From the NCBI GenBank assembly GCA_001768325.1, contig MENQ01000012.1, positions 124,001-188,000 on the forward strand: a stretch of 64,000 bases of DNA, in the 5' to 3' direction. Origin of the DNA: Bacteroidetes bacterium GWC2_46_850. GTDB taxonomy: Bacteria > Bacteroidota > Bacteroidia > Bacteroidales > Dysgonomonadaceae. The notes beneath the pieces are model-generated. The model saw only the letters and a program-made list of their open reading frames with translations. It was not told the DNA's origin and searched no databases. Below are positions 28,221 to 36,330 of the stretch, piece after piece. Each line of letters starts with the position of its first letter. Position 1 is the first letter of the stretch. Both the position numbers and the translations under genes were made by a program.

Positions 28221-29468
28221 ATGAACGTATCCTTTTTCATCGCCCGGAGATATCTCTTTTCAAAGAAATCGCACAATGCCATCAATGTGATTTCAGCTAT
28301 TTCGGTCTGCGGCATTGCCATCGCTACAATGGCCATGGTGTGCGTGCTCTCTGTCTTCAACGGCTTTGGCGGTATTGTGAAAGATATGTTCAGTGCCATC
28401 GATCCCGATCTCAAAATATCGGTGAAACAGGGCAAGGTGTTCGATTATCATACAGCGGCATTTGAAGAGGCGCTGCGACTCCCGGGCGTACAGCTTATTT
28501 CCGAGTCGCTCGAAGAGAATGCGCTCTTTAAGTTCGAAGAACAGCAGGTACCGGTTCGCATGAAAGGCGTGTCAGAAGATTTCAGACTGATGACCGACAT
28601 GGATAAGCTAATGGTAGACGGCTCCTTCCGGTTGCGCGAGGATGTGGTGGATTATGCCACCCTGGGTGCCGGACTGGCTGTCACCCTGGGTGCACGTCCC
28701 GGTTTTGTCAATGCTGTCGAAATATACGCTCCACGACGCGATGCGCGGGTGAACCTGGCCAACCCGTCCGCGGCCTTTGTCACAGGATATGCTCAGATAG
28801 GAGGGATTTTTGGGCTTAATCAGCCTGAATATGACGATCAGATGGCCATTGTTCCCATTGAACTGGCGCGGGAACTGTTTAATTACAAGACGGAGGTCTC
28901 TTGCCTCGAAGTGAAACTTACTTCGGACGCTTCCGTCTCCAGGGTTAAACGGGAGATGGAACGCATCCTGGGAGATGATTTTCTGGTGGAAGATCGTTTT
29001 GAACAACAACAAGAGTCGTTTCGAATGCTGCAGATAGAGAAATGGGTTACTTTTCTGATTTTGGCATTTATTTTGCTGATAGCTGTTTTTAATGTCGTCG
29101 GTTCCCTGTCGATGCTCATCGTAGAGAAAAAAGAGGACATCAGGAGTCTACAGAACATGGGGGCCTCTCACCAACTCATCACCCGCATCTTCCTGTATGA
29201 AGGATGGCTTATCACTTTCATTGGCATTGTTGCTGGGATGGTTGCGGGGTTGGTATTGTGTCTGTTACAGCAGGAGTTCGGTCTCCTGAAATTAAGCGAT
29301 ACGCCCGGTGCCTACATCATTGATGCCTATCCGGTCATAGTGGAATTCAGCGACCTGCTAATCGTTTTCGCTGTGGTGAGCGTGACCGGACTGATGACGG
29401 TGCTTTATCCGGTAAATAATTTGAAGAAAAAGCTATCAGCAGTCAGCAATCAGCGATCAGCTTTTTAG
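28221..29468 (+). CDS. FtsX-like ABC permease, LolC/LolE family
   Basis: A 415-residue inner-membrane protein. One transmembrane helix near residues 25-48 is followed by a MacB-like periplasmic domain (about 50-260) and three further helices near 273-297, 316-340 and 365-390 (the FtsX domain). The N-terminus FFIARRYLFSKKSHNAINVI is the LolC/E signature. It would release lipoproteins to the outer membrane with an ATPase LolD, which is not in the window. The last 13 or so codons, encoding the LSAVSNQRSAF tail, coincide with a dispersed TCAGC repeat, so the natural C-terminus has probably been altered by the repeat. Confidence 0.88.
   Translation: MNVSFFIARRYLFSKKSHNAINVISAISVCGIAIATMAMVCVLSVFNGFGGIVKDMFSAIDPDLKISVKQGKVFDYHTAAFEEALRLPGVQLISESLEENALFKFEEQQVPVRMKGVSEDFRLMTDMDKLMVDGSFRLREDVVDYATLGAGLAVTLGARPGFVNAVEIYAPRRDARVNLANPSAAFVTGYAQIGGIFGLNQPEYDDQMAIVPIELARELFNYKTEVSCLEVKLTSDASVSRVKREMERILGDDFLVEDRFEQQQESFRMLQIEKWVTFLILAFILLIAVFNVVGSLSMLIVEKKEDIRSLQNMGASHQLITRIFLYEGWLITFIGIVAGMVAGLVLCLLQQEFGLLKLSDTPGAYIIDAYPVIVEFSDLLIVFAVVSVTGLMTVLYPVNNLKKKLSAVSNQRSAF
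29427..29466 (+). repeat. TCAGC repeat tract, copy 1 (inside the permease 3' end)
   Basis: AGCTATCAGCAGTCAGCAAT and further TCAGC words, flanked by the inverted pair AAAAAGCT (29427-29434) and AGCTTTTT (29459-29466). The same kind of tract occurs at 55618-55687 and 59441-59477. Confidence 0.65.
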
Positions 29469-29524
29469 GTGGATGATTTGATGGGTATCGATATGGATAA
29501 TGACTTAGTTTAAAAAGATATAGA

Positions 29525-30844
29525 ATGAAAATTGCAATTGTAGGGACCGGTTATGTAGGTTTGGTTTCGGGTGCATGTTTTGCAGAAATGGGTGTCGATG
29601 TAACCTGCGTGGATATCGACAGCGATAAGATTGAAGGTTTAAAGCAGGGGATTATTCCTATTTACGAGCCGGGACTGAAAAATATTGTGATCCGGAATTA
29701 TGAGGCAGACAGGCTTCATTTCACAACCAGTTTACCATCGGTACTGAATGACATGGAGATCATCTTCATTGCCGTGGGAACGCCCTCTGATGAAGAGGGA
29801 GATGCCGATCTTTCCTACGTAATGACGGTAGCAAACACCATCGCCGATCACATGGAGAAACCCCTGCTAATCGTGACCAAAAGTACGGTCCCAGTGGGTA
29901 CCTCCTACCGCATCAGGGAGGTAATCCGCAAGCGGTTGGATGAGCGTGGACTTCAGAAATTGGAATTTGATGTGGCTTCCAACCCCGAGTTTTTGAAAGA
30001 AGGTGCTGCTGTCAGCGACTTTATGAGTCCCGACCGTGTGGTGGTGGGCGTGGAGAGCAAGGAGGCGGAAGAATTGATGTCGAAGTTATATCGTCCGTTC
30101 CTGTTGAGCAACTTCCGGGTTATCTTTATGGATATCTTGTCGTCGGAGATGACCAAGTATGCCTCCAACGCCATGTTGGCCACGCGCATCAGTTTCATGA
30201 ACGATATTGCCAATCTTTGTGAGCTGGTGGGGGCCGATGTGAACATGGTGCGCCGTGGCATGGGTAGTGACTCCCGCATTGGCAGAAGCTTTCTCTATCC
30301 CGGTTGCGGTTATGGAGGTAGCTGCTTTCCCAAGGACATCCGCGCCATCATGAAGGTGGGGGAAGATGCAGGCTATGAGATGAAGGTGATTAAAGCAGTG
30401 GAGGAGGTTAACAACCGCCAGAAGGCCATCCTCTTTCATAAATTCAGTCACTATTTTAATGGCGATATCAAAGGCAAGATCGTGTCAGTGTGGGGATTGG
30501 CATTCAAGCCCGAGACCGATGATATGCGAGACGCACCATCACTCACCCTGATAAAAAGTCTTCTTGAAGCCGGCGTCTCCGTACGCGCATACGATCCGGC
30601 AGCCATGCAGGAAGCTCGCAAGTATCTGGACGACAGGATTTACTATGCAACCGATATTTACGATGCAGCCAATGAGGCCGATGCGCTGATTGTTCCGACC
30701 GAATGGAAGGAATTCCGCCTGCCCAACTGGTCGATTCTCCGGAAGATCATGAACAATCATCTGGTTATCGATGGCCGAAATATCTACAACAAGGAAGATC
30801 TCGCCTCTTATGGTTTTGAACATAGGGGAATAGGGCAGAAGTAG
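29525..30844 (+). CDS. ugd: UDP-glucose 6-dehydrogenase family protein
   Basis: A 439-residue cytoplasmic enzyme of the UDP-glucose/GDP-mannose dehydrogenase family. The N-terminal Rossmann motif is GTGYVGLVSGACFAE at residues 7-21, then KSTVPVGTS near 121, VASNPEFLKEGAA near 152, and the catalytic cysteine Cys267 in CGYGGSCFPKD. The C-terminal domain contains WGLAFKPETDDMRDAPS. It most likely oxidises UDP-glucose to UDP-glucuronate for surface polysaccharide. No capsule genes are adjacent, so it stands as a precursor gene on its own. Confidence 0.92.
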   Translation: MKIAIVGTGYVGLVSGACFAEMGVDVTCVDIDSDKIEGLKQGIIPIYEPGLKNIVIRNYEADRLHFTTSLPSVLNDMEIIFIAVGTPSDEEGDADLSYVMTVANTIADHMEKPLLIVTKSTVPVGTSYRIREVIRKRLDERGLQKLEFDVASNPEFLKEGAAVSDFMSPDRVVVGVESKEAEELMSKLYRPFLLSNFRVIFMDILSSEMTKYASNAMLATRISFMNDIANLCELVGADVNMVRRGMGSDSRIGRSFLYPGCGYGGSCFPKDIRAIMKVGEDAGYEMKVIKAVEEVNNRQKAILFHKFSHYFNGDIKGKIVSVWGLAFKPETDDMRDAPSLTLIKSLLEAGVSVRAYDPAAMQEARKYLDDRIYYATDIYDAANEADALIVPTEWKEFRLPNWSILRKIMNNHLVIDGRNIYNKEDLASYGFEHRGIGQK

Positions 30845-30922
30845 CTATCTGCCCATGGGATTATTTTTGTAGTCTTACAAATAATGTATTGAAAGAAATG
30901 ATGAAAACTGCAGATTTATATG

Positions 30923-30930
30923 TAAATTTG
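30923..30930 (+). promoter_or_regulatory. -7 box (TAAATTTG) of tRNA-Val
   Basis: TAAATTTG matches TAnnTTTG and ends 7 nt before the tRNA 5' end, which is where a stable-RNA start would be expected. A second match, TATTTTTG at 30862-30869, lies further upstream. Confidence 0.6.
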
Positions 30931-30937
30931 CAGCCCC

Positions 30938-31012
30938 GAATCGTTAGCTCAGCTGGTTTAGAGCGCTGCCTTGACAGGGCAGAGGTCACTGGTTCGAACC
31001 CAGTACGATTCA
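30938..31012 (+). tRNA. tRNA-Val (anticodon GAC)
   Basis: A clean cloverleaf: acceptor GAATCGT (30938-30944) with ACGATTC (31005-31011), a D arm with GCTCAGCTGGTTTAGAGC, an anticodon stem CTGCC/GGCAG around loop TTGACAG, hence anticodon GAC. The T arm is CTGGTTCGAACCCAG, and the discriminator is A31012. CCA is not encoded. Confidence 0.95.
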
Positions 31013-31051
31013 CATCCCATTTTCAGTATATTTTTCAACTTTTCCTGTTTA

Positions 31052-31960
31052 TCACAGCTCCTGCAGCCATTTGGATAGCTCTTGCATAAACTGATCCTTG
31101 TAAAGAAAGGAATCGCGGTTTCCGAAGCCATGTCCACCAGTCGGATAAAGTAGAAATGTAACCGGAACCTTGTGTTCTGTCAACGCCTCCACATAGCGGA
31201 ACCCATTGGTGGGTGGTACAACTTTGTCGTCTGCAGCAAAAATAACAAATGCAGGCGGAGTGGTTCCGTCCACCCTTTTTTCGTTGGAGAATCTGTTCAC
31301 CAATTCGGCCGAAGGTTTTTCTCCCAGGAGGTTTCTTCTCGACCCTGCATGGGTGAATGTCGTGTCCATGCTTATCACCGGGTAAAGCAATATCTGAAAA
31401 GCCGGTTTGTCTTCCCCCTCGGTGTGGGTGGCATAGGTAGAAGCCAGGTGTCCCCCTGCCGATGCGCCCATAATGCCGATATTCTTCGGGTTGATCTTCC
31501 ATACTGTGGCATGTTCTTTTACCTGATCGAATGCAGCCTTCACATCTGCGAAGGGAATGGTATAGTCGGTCTGCGGCATCCTGTACTTCAGTACCCCGAA
31601 AGCAATGCCTTTGTCCAGGTAGAAAGGAGCCCAGTCGTATCCCTCGTGAAACAGAGCCAGGTTGCTGTACCCGCCCCCTGGCAGGGCTATCACCATGCTG
31701 CCCGTCGCCTTCTCGGGTGAAGGGAAATAAACCCGCAGAGAGGGAGCATTCATCCCCCTGTCGGTATCCTCGTTCATATCGGGAGCTTTCTCTACCGTGT
31801 TGAGCGGGTATTCGGTAAAGGAAGGTTTGTTTGTCTGCGAGGGTGAAGCGTGGGTCTGCTGATCTTCTATAACATTGCGGGTATTGCTGTTGCTTTGCTG
31901 AGAAATAGCCGGAAAAACAAAACTGCCAATAAACAGGGGTATCAGAAATAAATTTTTCAT
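31052..31960 (-). CDS. Exported alpha/beta hydrolase (acetyl esterase/BD-FAE type)
   Basis: A 302-residue protein with a signal peptide (about residues 1-20, ending FPAIS). The catalytic serine is Ser167 in GASAGGHLAS. The oxyanion region is LPGGGYSN, and the catalytic histidine is probably His277 in GGHGFGNRD. This order fits bifunctional acetylxylan/feruloyl esterases and related carbohydrate esterases common in Bacteroidota. It may deacetylate plant polysaccharide in the periplasm, but no polysaccharide utilisation locus surrounds it. A TACCTTTG box lies about 50 nt upstream. Confidence 0.85.
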   Translation of the reverse strand: MKNLFLIPLFIGSFVFPAISQQSNSNTRNVIEDQQTHASPSQTNKPSFTEYPLNTVEKAPDMNEDTDRGMNAPSLRVYFPSPEKATGSMVIALPGGGYSNLALFHEGYDWAPFYLDKGIAFGVLKYRMPQTDYTIPFADVKAAFDQVKEHATVWKINPKNIGIMGASAGGHLASTYATHTEGEDKPAFQILLYPVISMDTTFTHAGSRRNLLGEKPSAELVNRFSNEKRVDGTTPPAFVIFAADDKVVPPTNGFRYVEALTEHKVPVTFLLYPTGGHGFGNRDSFLYKDQFMQELSKWLQEL

Positions 31961-32008
31961 GTAGTTTGTTTTTTATTTCAACAGGATGAACTCTATTGTC
32001 AATCCATT

Positions 32009-32016
32009 CAAAGGTA
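32009..32016 (-). promoter_or_regulatory. -7 box (TACCTTTG) for the esterase gene
   Basis: The minus strand reads TACCTTTG; a near-match CTTG lies 19 nt further upstream in the -33 position. Confidence 0.5.
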
Positions 32017-32044
32017 GGTATTTGTTTTGTAAACGCAAGAGGAA

Positions 32045-32680
32045 TTACTGTATGGATTGCATCAAACTATAGAAATATTGGGGTTCCCTGGTTTTATTCA
32101 GATTATACCAGGCATCCAACGTGCTCTCCTTCATAACCCTAGCTGTTTTAAACAGTTCGTAGGAAAACTCCAGCGGGGCCAGTCCCGTTGCTGTGACCAG
32201 GTTGCCATCCACCACAGCAGGAAGATTGCTGTAATAGTCCTCGCCACGATACTGAGGACCCACCATTTTTAGGTACACCTTGTCGTTGCTTGTATGCTTC
32301 CTTTCGTTTAGCAGACCTTTGGATGCCAAAGCTGCGGTGGCTCCGCAAATGGCAGCTATAACTACGTTTTTATCAAGCAAGGCTGCAGTCATGTCAATAA
32401 CCTTTCGTTGTTCTTCTTCGAACCAGGTGTCAGCTCCTGGCAGGAGTAAAATGTCGCCATCCTTAAAATCGATCTTCTCTATACCCACATCAGGAGTAAT
32501 TAACATCCCACCCATCGTTATAACCGGTTTTAGAGAATTCCCGATTTTTACCAAGGAGAGTGTTCCCCTGCTTTTGTCGAGATATCTTCCACTGCTCAGT
32601 TCCGCGGTAATATACCCAATCTCCCAGTCCGCCAGTGTATCAAGCACGTACAGGTAGCATGTTTTGTCTGTTGTCTCCAT
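32045..32680 (-). CDS. DJ-1/PfpI family protein
   Basis: A 211-residue cytoplasmic protein of the class I glutamine amidotransferase-like fold. The nucleophile-elbow cysteine is Cys112 in AAICGATAAL, the expected site for this family, and the preceding LLLPGADTW matches the conserved PGG-like loop. Members include chaperones, glyoxalase III-like enzymes and intracellular proteases; this one resembles the branch whose members are annotated as putative intracellular protease/amidase in Firmicutes and Bacteroidota. The substrate is unknown. It lies 34 nt downstream of the DUF2024 gene on the same strand. Confidence 0.85.
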   Translation of the reverse strand: METTDKTCYLYVLDTLADWEIGYITAELSSGRYLDKSRGTLSLVKIGNSLKPVITMGGMLITPDVGIEKIDFKDGDILLLPGADTWFEEEQRKVIDMTAALLDKNVVIAAICGATAALASKGLLNERKHTSNDKVYLKMVGPQYRGEDYYSNLPAVVDGNLVTATGLAPLEFSYELFKTARVMKESTLDAWYNLNKTREPQYFYSLMQSIQ

Positions 32681-32714
32681 TTTAAGTATTCTCTCGTCTT
32701 TCTACCTTATACCA

Positions 32715-32981
32715 TTAATCGCAGTTTTCCATTTCTACGATATAATAACCATGCTGTTTGATTTCTTCCTCATTCTCGGGCTGCAGAGATTCTATATGAC
32801 AGAATGTACACTCTTCGGAAGAAAGCGGTTGCCCTTCTTCTCCCTTGGTTTTCAGATACGACCTGCCAAAAGCGTATATCTTTTCAGCATCTTTAATTCC
32901 TTCGGGGGCAATGATGTCGAAATGCATGATTGTCCCGTCTTTTTTTGTTACATAGGTGTCCCATACTGCTACTTGCATCAT
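32715..32981 (-). CDS. DUF2024 family protein
   Basis: A small 88-residue soluble protein. It begins VAVWDTYVTKKDGTIMHFDI, which is the DUF2024 signature, and carries LSSEECTFCHIE, a CxxCH cluster near the middle that could bind a metal or haem, followed by YYIVEME near the end. No signal peptide. The function of the family is unknown. It probably shares a transcript with the DJ-1 gene downstream. Confidence 0.82.
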   Translation of the reverse strand: MMQVAVWDTYVTKKDGTIMHFDIIAPEGIKDAEKIYAFGRSYLKTKGEEGQPLSSEECTFCHIESLQPENEEEIKQHGYYIVEMENCD

Positions 32982-33153
32982 ATATGATTTTAAATGTTTT
33001 ACGCAACATTGCTTTCGTCAGTTTCAATAACAAATTCCATGTGGTATTGGTTTGATATGAATATGTTAAACTGAATAGCCCACATAAGAAAAACAGGAAG
33101 CAAAGCTTTCTGTTTGCCCCCTGCCTTCATTCTATTACAGTTTTTAATGAACC

Positions 33154-33190
33154 AAACCGGAGTCACGAGGATGCAAGGACCCGGTTTTCT
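33154..33190 (-). terminator. Possible hairpin after the beta-barrel gene
   Basis: A 7-bp stem (33154-33160 with 33181-33187, AAACCGG/CCGGTTT) with a 20-nt loop just past the stop of the minus-strand barrel gene. The T tract is on the other side, so the direction is unclear. Confidence 0.4.
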
Positions 33191-33199
33191 TTTTATTTC

Positions 33200-33766
33200 T
33201 TACAGTTTGAATGAGATACCCAATTCAAGAGCAGAGATACCATATCCGATCTCCGCAAAAGCAGCAAATTTATCCGAGAAATGATAGCGTGCACCAATAA
33301 AGGCAGAATATCCAATGCCCGAAGCGGTAGGCGATGAACCGCCCATGCCGTCGCCGAAGGTACTGCTGCTGACTACATTATATCCCAGCATTAATCCTGT
33401 GTATGTATCCAGTTTATCGACAAACTGATAGTGAAAAACACCCCGTGCACCCAGGATAAAGTAGCTATATTTATAGCCAAACGTCGTACTCCCGTAGGTA
33501 GACTCCCATTTATTGGCGGTATATGCCAGATATCCTCCCACACCAATGGAGGCTTTCCCATCGAGTAGGCCGTCGATGATGCCTTGTTCAAATGATACCG
33601 AAAAAGGAGGGATACTGCTTGTATATCCATCACCCCCGTAATAGCTTCCTACGCCAATACCCACATTGACAATTTTGTCTCCTTTCGAGAACGAATTTTG
33701 CGCATGAAGACCAATGAGCGCTCCGCATGTAAATAAAACAAGCAATGTAATAAATTTTTTAGACAT
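33200..33766 (-). CDS. Outer-membrane beta-barrel protein
   Basis: A 188-residue protein with a signal peptide (about residues 1-22, ending GLHAQ). The mature part is a series of alternating hydrophobic/polar strands separated by Gly/Asp turns (VNVGIGVGSYYGGDGY, YFILGARGVFHYQFVDK, GARYHFSDKFAAFAEIGYG) and ends in a hydrophobic strand finishing with ISFKL. This is the pattern of small OmpA/OmpW-like barrels in the outer membrane. No specific function can be assigned. It has its own leader, about 120 nt long, from a TACCTTTG box. Confidence 0.8.
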   Translation of the reverse strand: MSKKFITLLVLFTCGALIGLHAQNSFSKGDKIVNVGIGVGSYYGGDGYTSSIPPFSVSFEQGIIDGLLDGKASIGVGGYLAYTANKWESTYGSTTFGYKYSYFILGARGVFHYQFVDKLDTYTGLMLGYNVVSSSTFGDGMGGSSPTASGIGYSAFIGARYHFSDKFAAFAEIGYGISALELGISFKL

Positions 33767-33895
33767 AATATAAAAATGTAAATTGTTTTTTCTGCCTACT
33801 CATAGAGCTTTTCGGCTTCCGCTATTCTGATTAAAAATCCATACAAGGTGGATTTCCCTATTTTCTTTTATTGTGTCTTCATTCCGTGCGACGTG

Positions 33896-33903
33896 CAAAG
33901 GTA
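33896..33903 (-). promoter_or_regulatory. -7 box (TACCTTTG) for the beta-barrel gene
   Basis: Minus-strand TACCTTTG, an exact TAnnTTTG match, giving a leader of about 120 nt. Confidence 0.5.
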
Positions 33904-34191
33904 AATAATTCCCAAATCCGCTTATGAAGAGGTATTTGCGCAACGTAAAAATTAATTTACTCCGGATAAAAGAAACATAACTTATCCAGAGAGAATGGTT
34001 GCATTCGGTAAAATCATATTTGATTGATTCCAGCGAGATGATTGGTGGAGAAACAGCAAAACCTGATCAGAAATTGTTTGCAGAGGATTTTATTTGTTTG
34101 CTTTGAATAAAAACGATTTGCTTTCGGTAAAAAATATCCTTTTTGCGAATCTATTTTCTCATTATCTCAAACACACCTTTGGGTGAAATGT

Positions 34192-34199
34192 TATCTTTG
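34192..34199 (+). promoter_or_regulatory. -7 box (TATCTTTG) for the AraC gene
   Basis: TATCTTTG lies 21 nt before ATG 34221. Because transcription would start downstream of the upstream in-frame ATGs, this box decides for the 34221 start. Confidence 0.6.
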
Positions 34200-34220
34200 C
34201 ATTTCCTAATAAACTACGCC

Positions 34221-35579
34221 ATGCCACATAAATTTTTGTTGGATTACGACCTGTTTACATTCTTATTGAAATACAAACGGGCTATTATTTATATGTCTCT
34301 TTTGATGGTCGTCGTTTTCGGACATTATTTTTTTATGCGGATATCTTTCGAGTCGTTCAGATATATCCGGCAGTCGGTCATGTCGATGTTATGCCTTCTC
34401 TGTTTAAGTGGTGCTTTGATGCTAATTCTTCAAAAGAAAGGTGGGAATGCCGATAAGCTGTTTGTTTTTTTGATGGTTATGGTTGGTTTGACCAATCTGC
34501 TATCCTTGATCAAGGGGTTGACTACCGGATACGCCGGTGTGGTGGAATATCAATTCATGTCGTTTCCCATGCTTATTTACGGCAGTGTGTATGCCTATAT
34601 ATTTCTCTTGTATCCGCTTGAAGCTTTTCGTCCCGGTTGGCTTACGCCGAGACGTGGCATGATTCTTTTTCTGCCTACTGCCATCATTTTGGTATTATAT
34701 CTGTTCCAGGTAAAGATACTCAATGCAACCATCCCTGTTCTGAATGACTGGAACTCTTTGATGCTTGGATCCTGGAATTTTAATATCCTGCTTCGTTTGC
34801 TCATACTCATTTATCCTATTCTCGGGCTTGTGATCATGCTTCGTTACCGGAAAAATTATGTAGAATGGTGTGAAAATAATTACGCCTCCATGGAACACAT
34901 AGACATAAAATGGCTGGGTGATTATATCTTCGGGAATCTTATGATTACAGTTTCGTGTCAGGTGGTTGTTTTTAGCAATAATGTACGGAGTGTATTGATG
35001 CATAACATCATTTTTCTCTGCTTTTTTCTGTATGGTTTCTATCGTGTTTTGTTTCAGTGGAACCCTTATCCCGAAGGTTATTTTAAGGCAGGGATGAACG
35101 AGAAAAGTGCCCAAATCAGGGAAGTGATGGATACAGACGGGAGATATCAGCTCGAGGATTGTGAGATGGAACCCAACTTTATTTCGGAAAAAGAGTCAAA
35201 CAGTAAGTTCCCTTTTGCTGATAAGTTACCCGAATACAAAGATAAGCTGGAGCAGTGGATGCAGACAGAGAAACCGCATTTGAGGAAGGATTTTAAGCTG
35301 ACCGATGCAATGGAGATATTACCGCTGAATCGGAGTTACCTTTCACGTCTTTTCAATGAAGGGTATGGGGAGAATTTTTATCGTTTTGTCATGCGGTATC
35401 GCATGACAGAAAGCAAGCGTCTGCTGCTGTCACGTCCCGATCTAACGATTACCAATGTGGCCGATCTCTCCGGATTTAGCTCGCCATCGGTCTTCGGAAG
35501 GGCATTCACGCAAGAGATGAACTGCAGTCCTCTGCAGTGGCGTGAAAGAGAGACTTGCACAAAAAAACAGGATGCTTGA
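34221..35579 (+). CDS. Membrane-anchored AraC family transcriptional regulator
   Basis: A 452-residue protein. The N-terminal half has about seven hydrophobic segments (near residues 17-36, 52-72, 80-98, 113-135, 145-165, 190-208 and 252-272), a 7TM-like sensor region. A linker leads to a C-terminal AraC-type double helix-turn-helix domain (about 360-445) with LNRSYLSRLFNE and the second helix pair ITNVADLSGFSSPSVFGRAF. A regulator with an integral-membrane sensor fused to AraC is a Bacteroidota design, presumably sensing an envelope or extracellular cue. Target genes are unknown; the divergent beta-barrel gene is a candidate. The last codons overlap a terminator hairpin of the convergent cyclophilin gene. 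Confidence 0.85.
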   Translation: MPHKFLLDYDLFTFLLKYKRAIIYMSLLMVVVFGHYFFMRISFESFRYIRQSVMSMLCLLCLSGALMLILQKKGGNADKLFVFLMVMVGLTNLLSLIKGLTTGYAGVVEYQFMSFPMLIYGSVYAYIFLLYPLEAFRPGWLTPRRGMILFLPTAIILVLYLFQVKILNATIPVLNDWNSLMLGSWNFNILLRLLILIYPILGLVIMLRYRKNYVEWCENNYASMEHIDIKWLGDYIFGNLMITVSCQVVVFSNNVRSVLMHNIIFLCFFLYGFYRVLFQWNPYPEGYFKAGMNEKSAQIREVMDTDGRYQLEDCEMEPNFISEKESNSKFPFADKLPEYKDKLEQWMQTEKPHLRKDFKLTDAMEILPLNRSYLSRLFNEGYGENFYRFVMRYRMTESKRLLLSRPDLTITNVADLSGFSSPSVFGRAFTQEMNCSPLQWRERETCTKKQDA

Positions 35580-35592
35580 ATTCATCCTGTTT
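35561..35592 (-). terminator. Terminator of the cyclophilin gene, overlapping the AraC 3' end
   Basis: A perfect 10-bp stem (35565-35574 with 35583-35592), 8-nt loop, and on the minus strand a run of seven T (35567-35561). The AraC stop codon at 35577-35579 lies in the loop. Confidence 0.75.
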
Positions 35593-35613
35593 CGTTAAAA
35601 TGGTGATTGTACG

Positions 35614-36051
35614 TCAATCTTCGAAAATCAGAATTTTCTCAATCTCGTCGCCCTGACGAATCTTGTCGATCACTTCCACTCCTTCAACCACCTTTCCAAA
35701 GCAGGTATGGTGACGGTCGAGATGGGCGGTGTTATCGCGACTGTGGCAAATAAAAAACTGCGAGCCGCCGGTGTCGCGGCCTGCGTGTGCCATGGATAGT
35801 ACACCCCGATCGTGGTGTTGGTTGTTCCCATCGAGTTCACATTTGATGGTGTAACCCGGTCCTCCGGCACCCGTACCATCGGGGCACCCCCCTTGGATCA
35901 CAAAGTTAGGGATCACACGATGAAACGTCAACCCATCGTAAAAACCCTTTTCGGCCAGTTTTACAAAATTGGCCACGGTGTTGGGAGCATCTTTCTCATA
36001 AAACATTACTTTCATGACACCTTTTCCGGTGTGTATCTCTGCTGTGAGCAT
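35614..36051 (-). CDS. Peptidyl-prolyl cis-trans isomerase, cyclophilin type
   Basis: A 145-residue cyclophilin without signal peptide, so cytoplasmic. The active-site stretch [15 protein letters not shown] (catalytic Arg in FHRV) is near residue 38, [14 protein letters not shown] near 57, the substrate loop [16 protein letters not shown] near 84, and [14 protein letters not shown] near the end. The size and motif order fit small bacterial PpiB-type enzymes that speed proline isomerisation during folding. It converges on the AraC gene with a shared terminator. Confidence 0.93.
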   Translation of the reverse strand: MLTAEIHTGKGVMKVMFYEKDAPNTVANFVKLAEKGFYDGLTFHRVIPNFVIQGGCPDGTGAGGPGYTIKCELDGNNQHHDRGVLSMAHAGRDTGGSQFFICHSRDNTAHLDRHHTCFGKVVEGVEVIDKIRQGDEIEKILIFED

Positions 36052-36330
36052 AATCTTCTTTTTTTGAGTTTAAAATGAATCTGTAAAAATAGCTGTTTTG
36101 ACTGTGAAATAAAAATTGGTATTCATTCCTTTCGATAAATAAATCAGTCAATGATACTGCCTCTACAACATTTAGATGGCTCACAATGTTTTATTAAATA
36201 TAAGCCGGTATAGCAGGATAGGATGATTAATTATCAGCTCGAGGTTAAAAAATGAAAAATTGACCAATGGCTGTAGAAGTTCCGGATCTGCTTTATTTAT
36301 TCAATGTGCAACATTTTAAAAAATCAAAAG

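Larger units (their letters stand above)
33767..34220. other. 454-nt divergent intergenic region between the barrel gene and the AraC gene
   Basis: Noncoding and A+T-rich. It holds a minus-strand TACCTTTG box at 33896-33903 for the barrel gene and a small 7-bp hairpin at 33835-33855 in that gene's leader. A 10-bp direct repeat TTCGGTAAAA occurs at 34004-34013 and 34123-34132, and a plus-strand TATCTTTG box at 34192-34199. I saw no RNA gene or credible reading frame in it. Confidence 0.55.
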
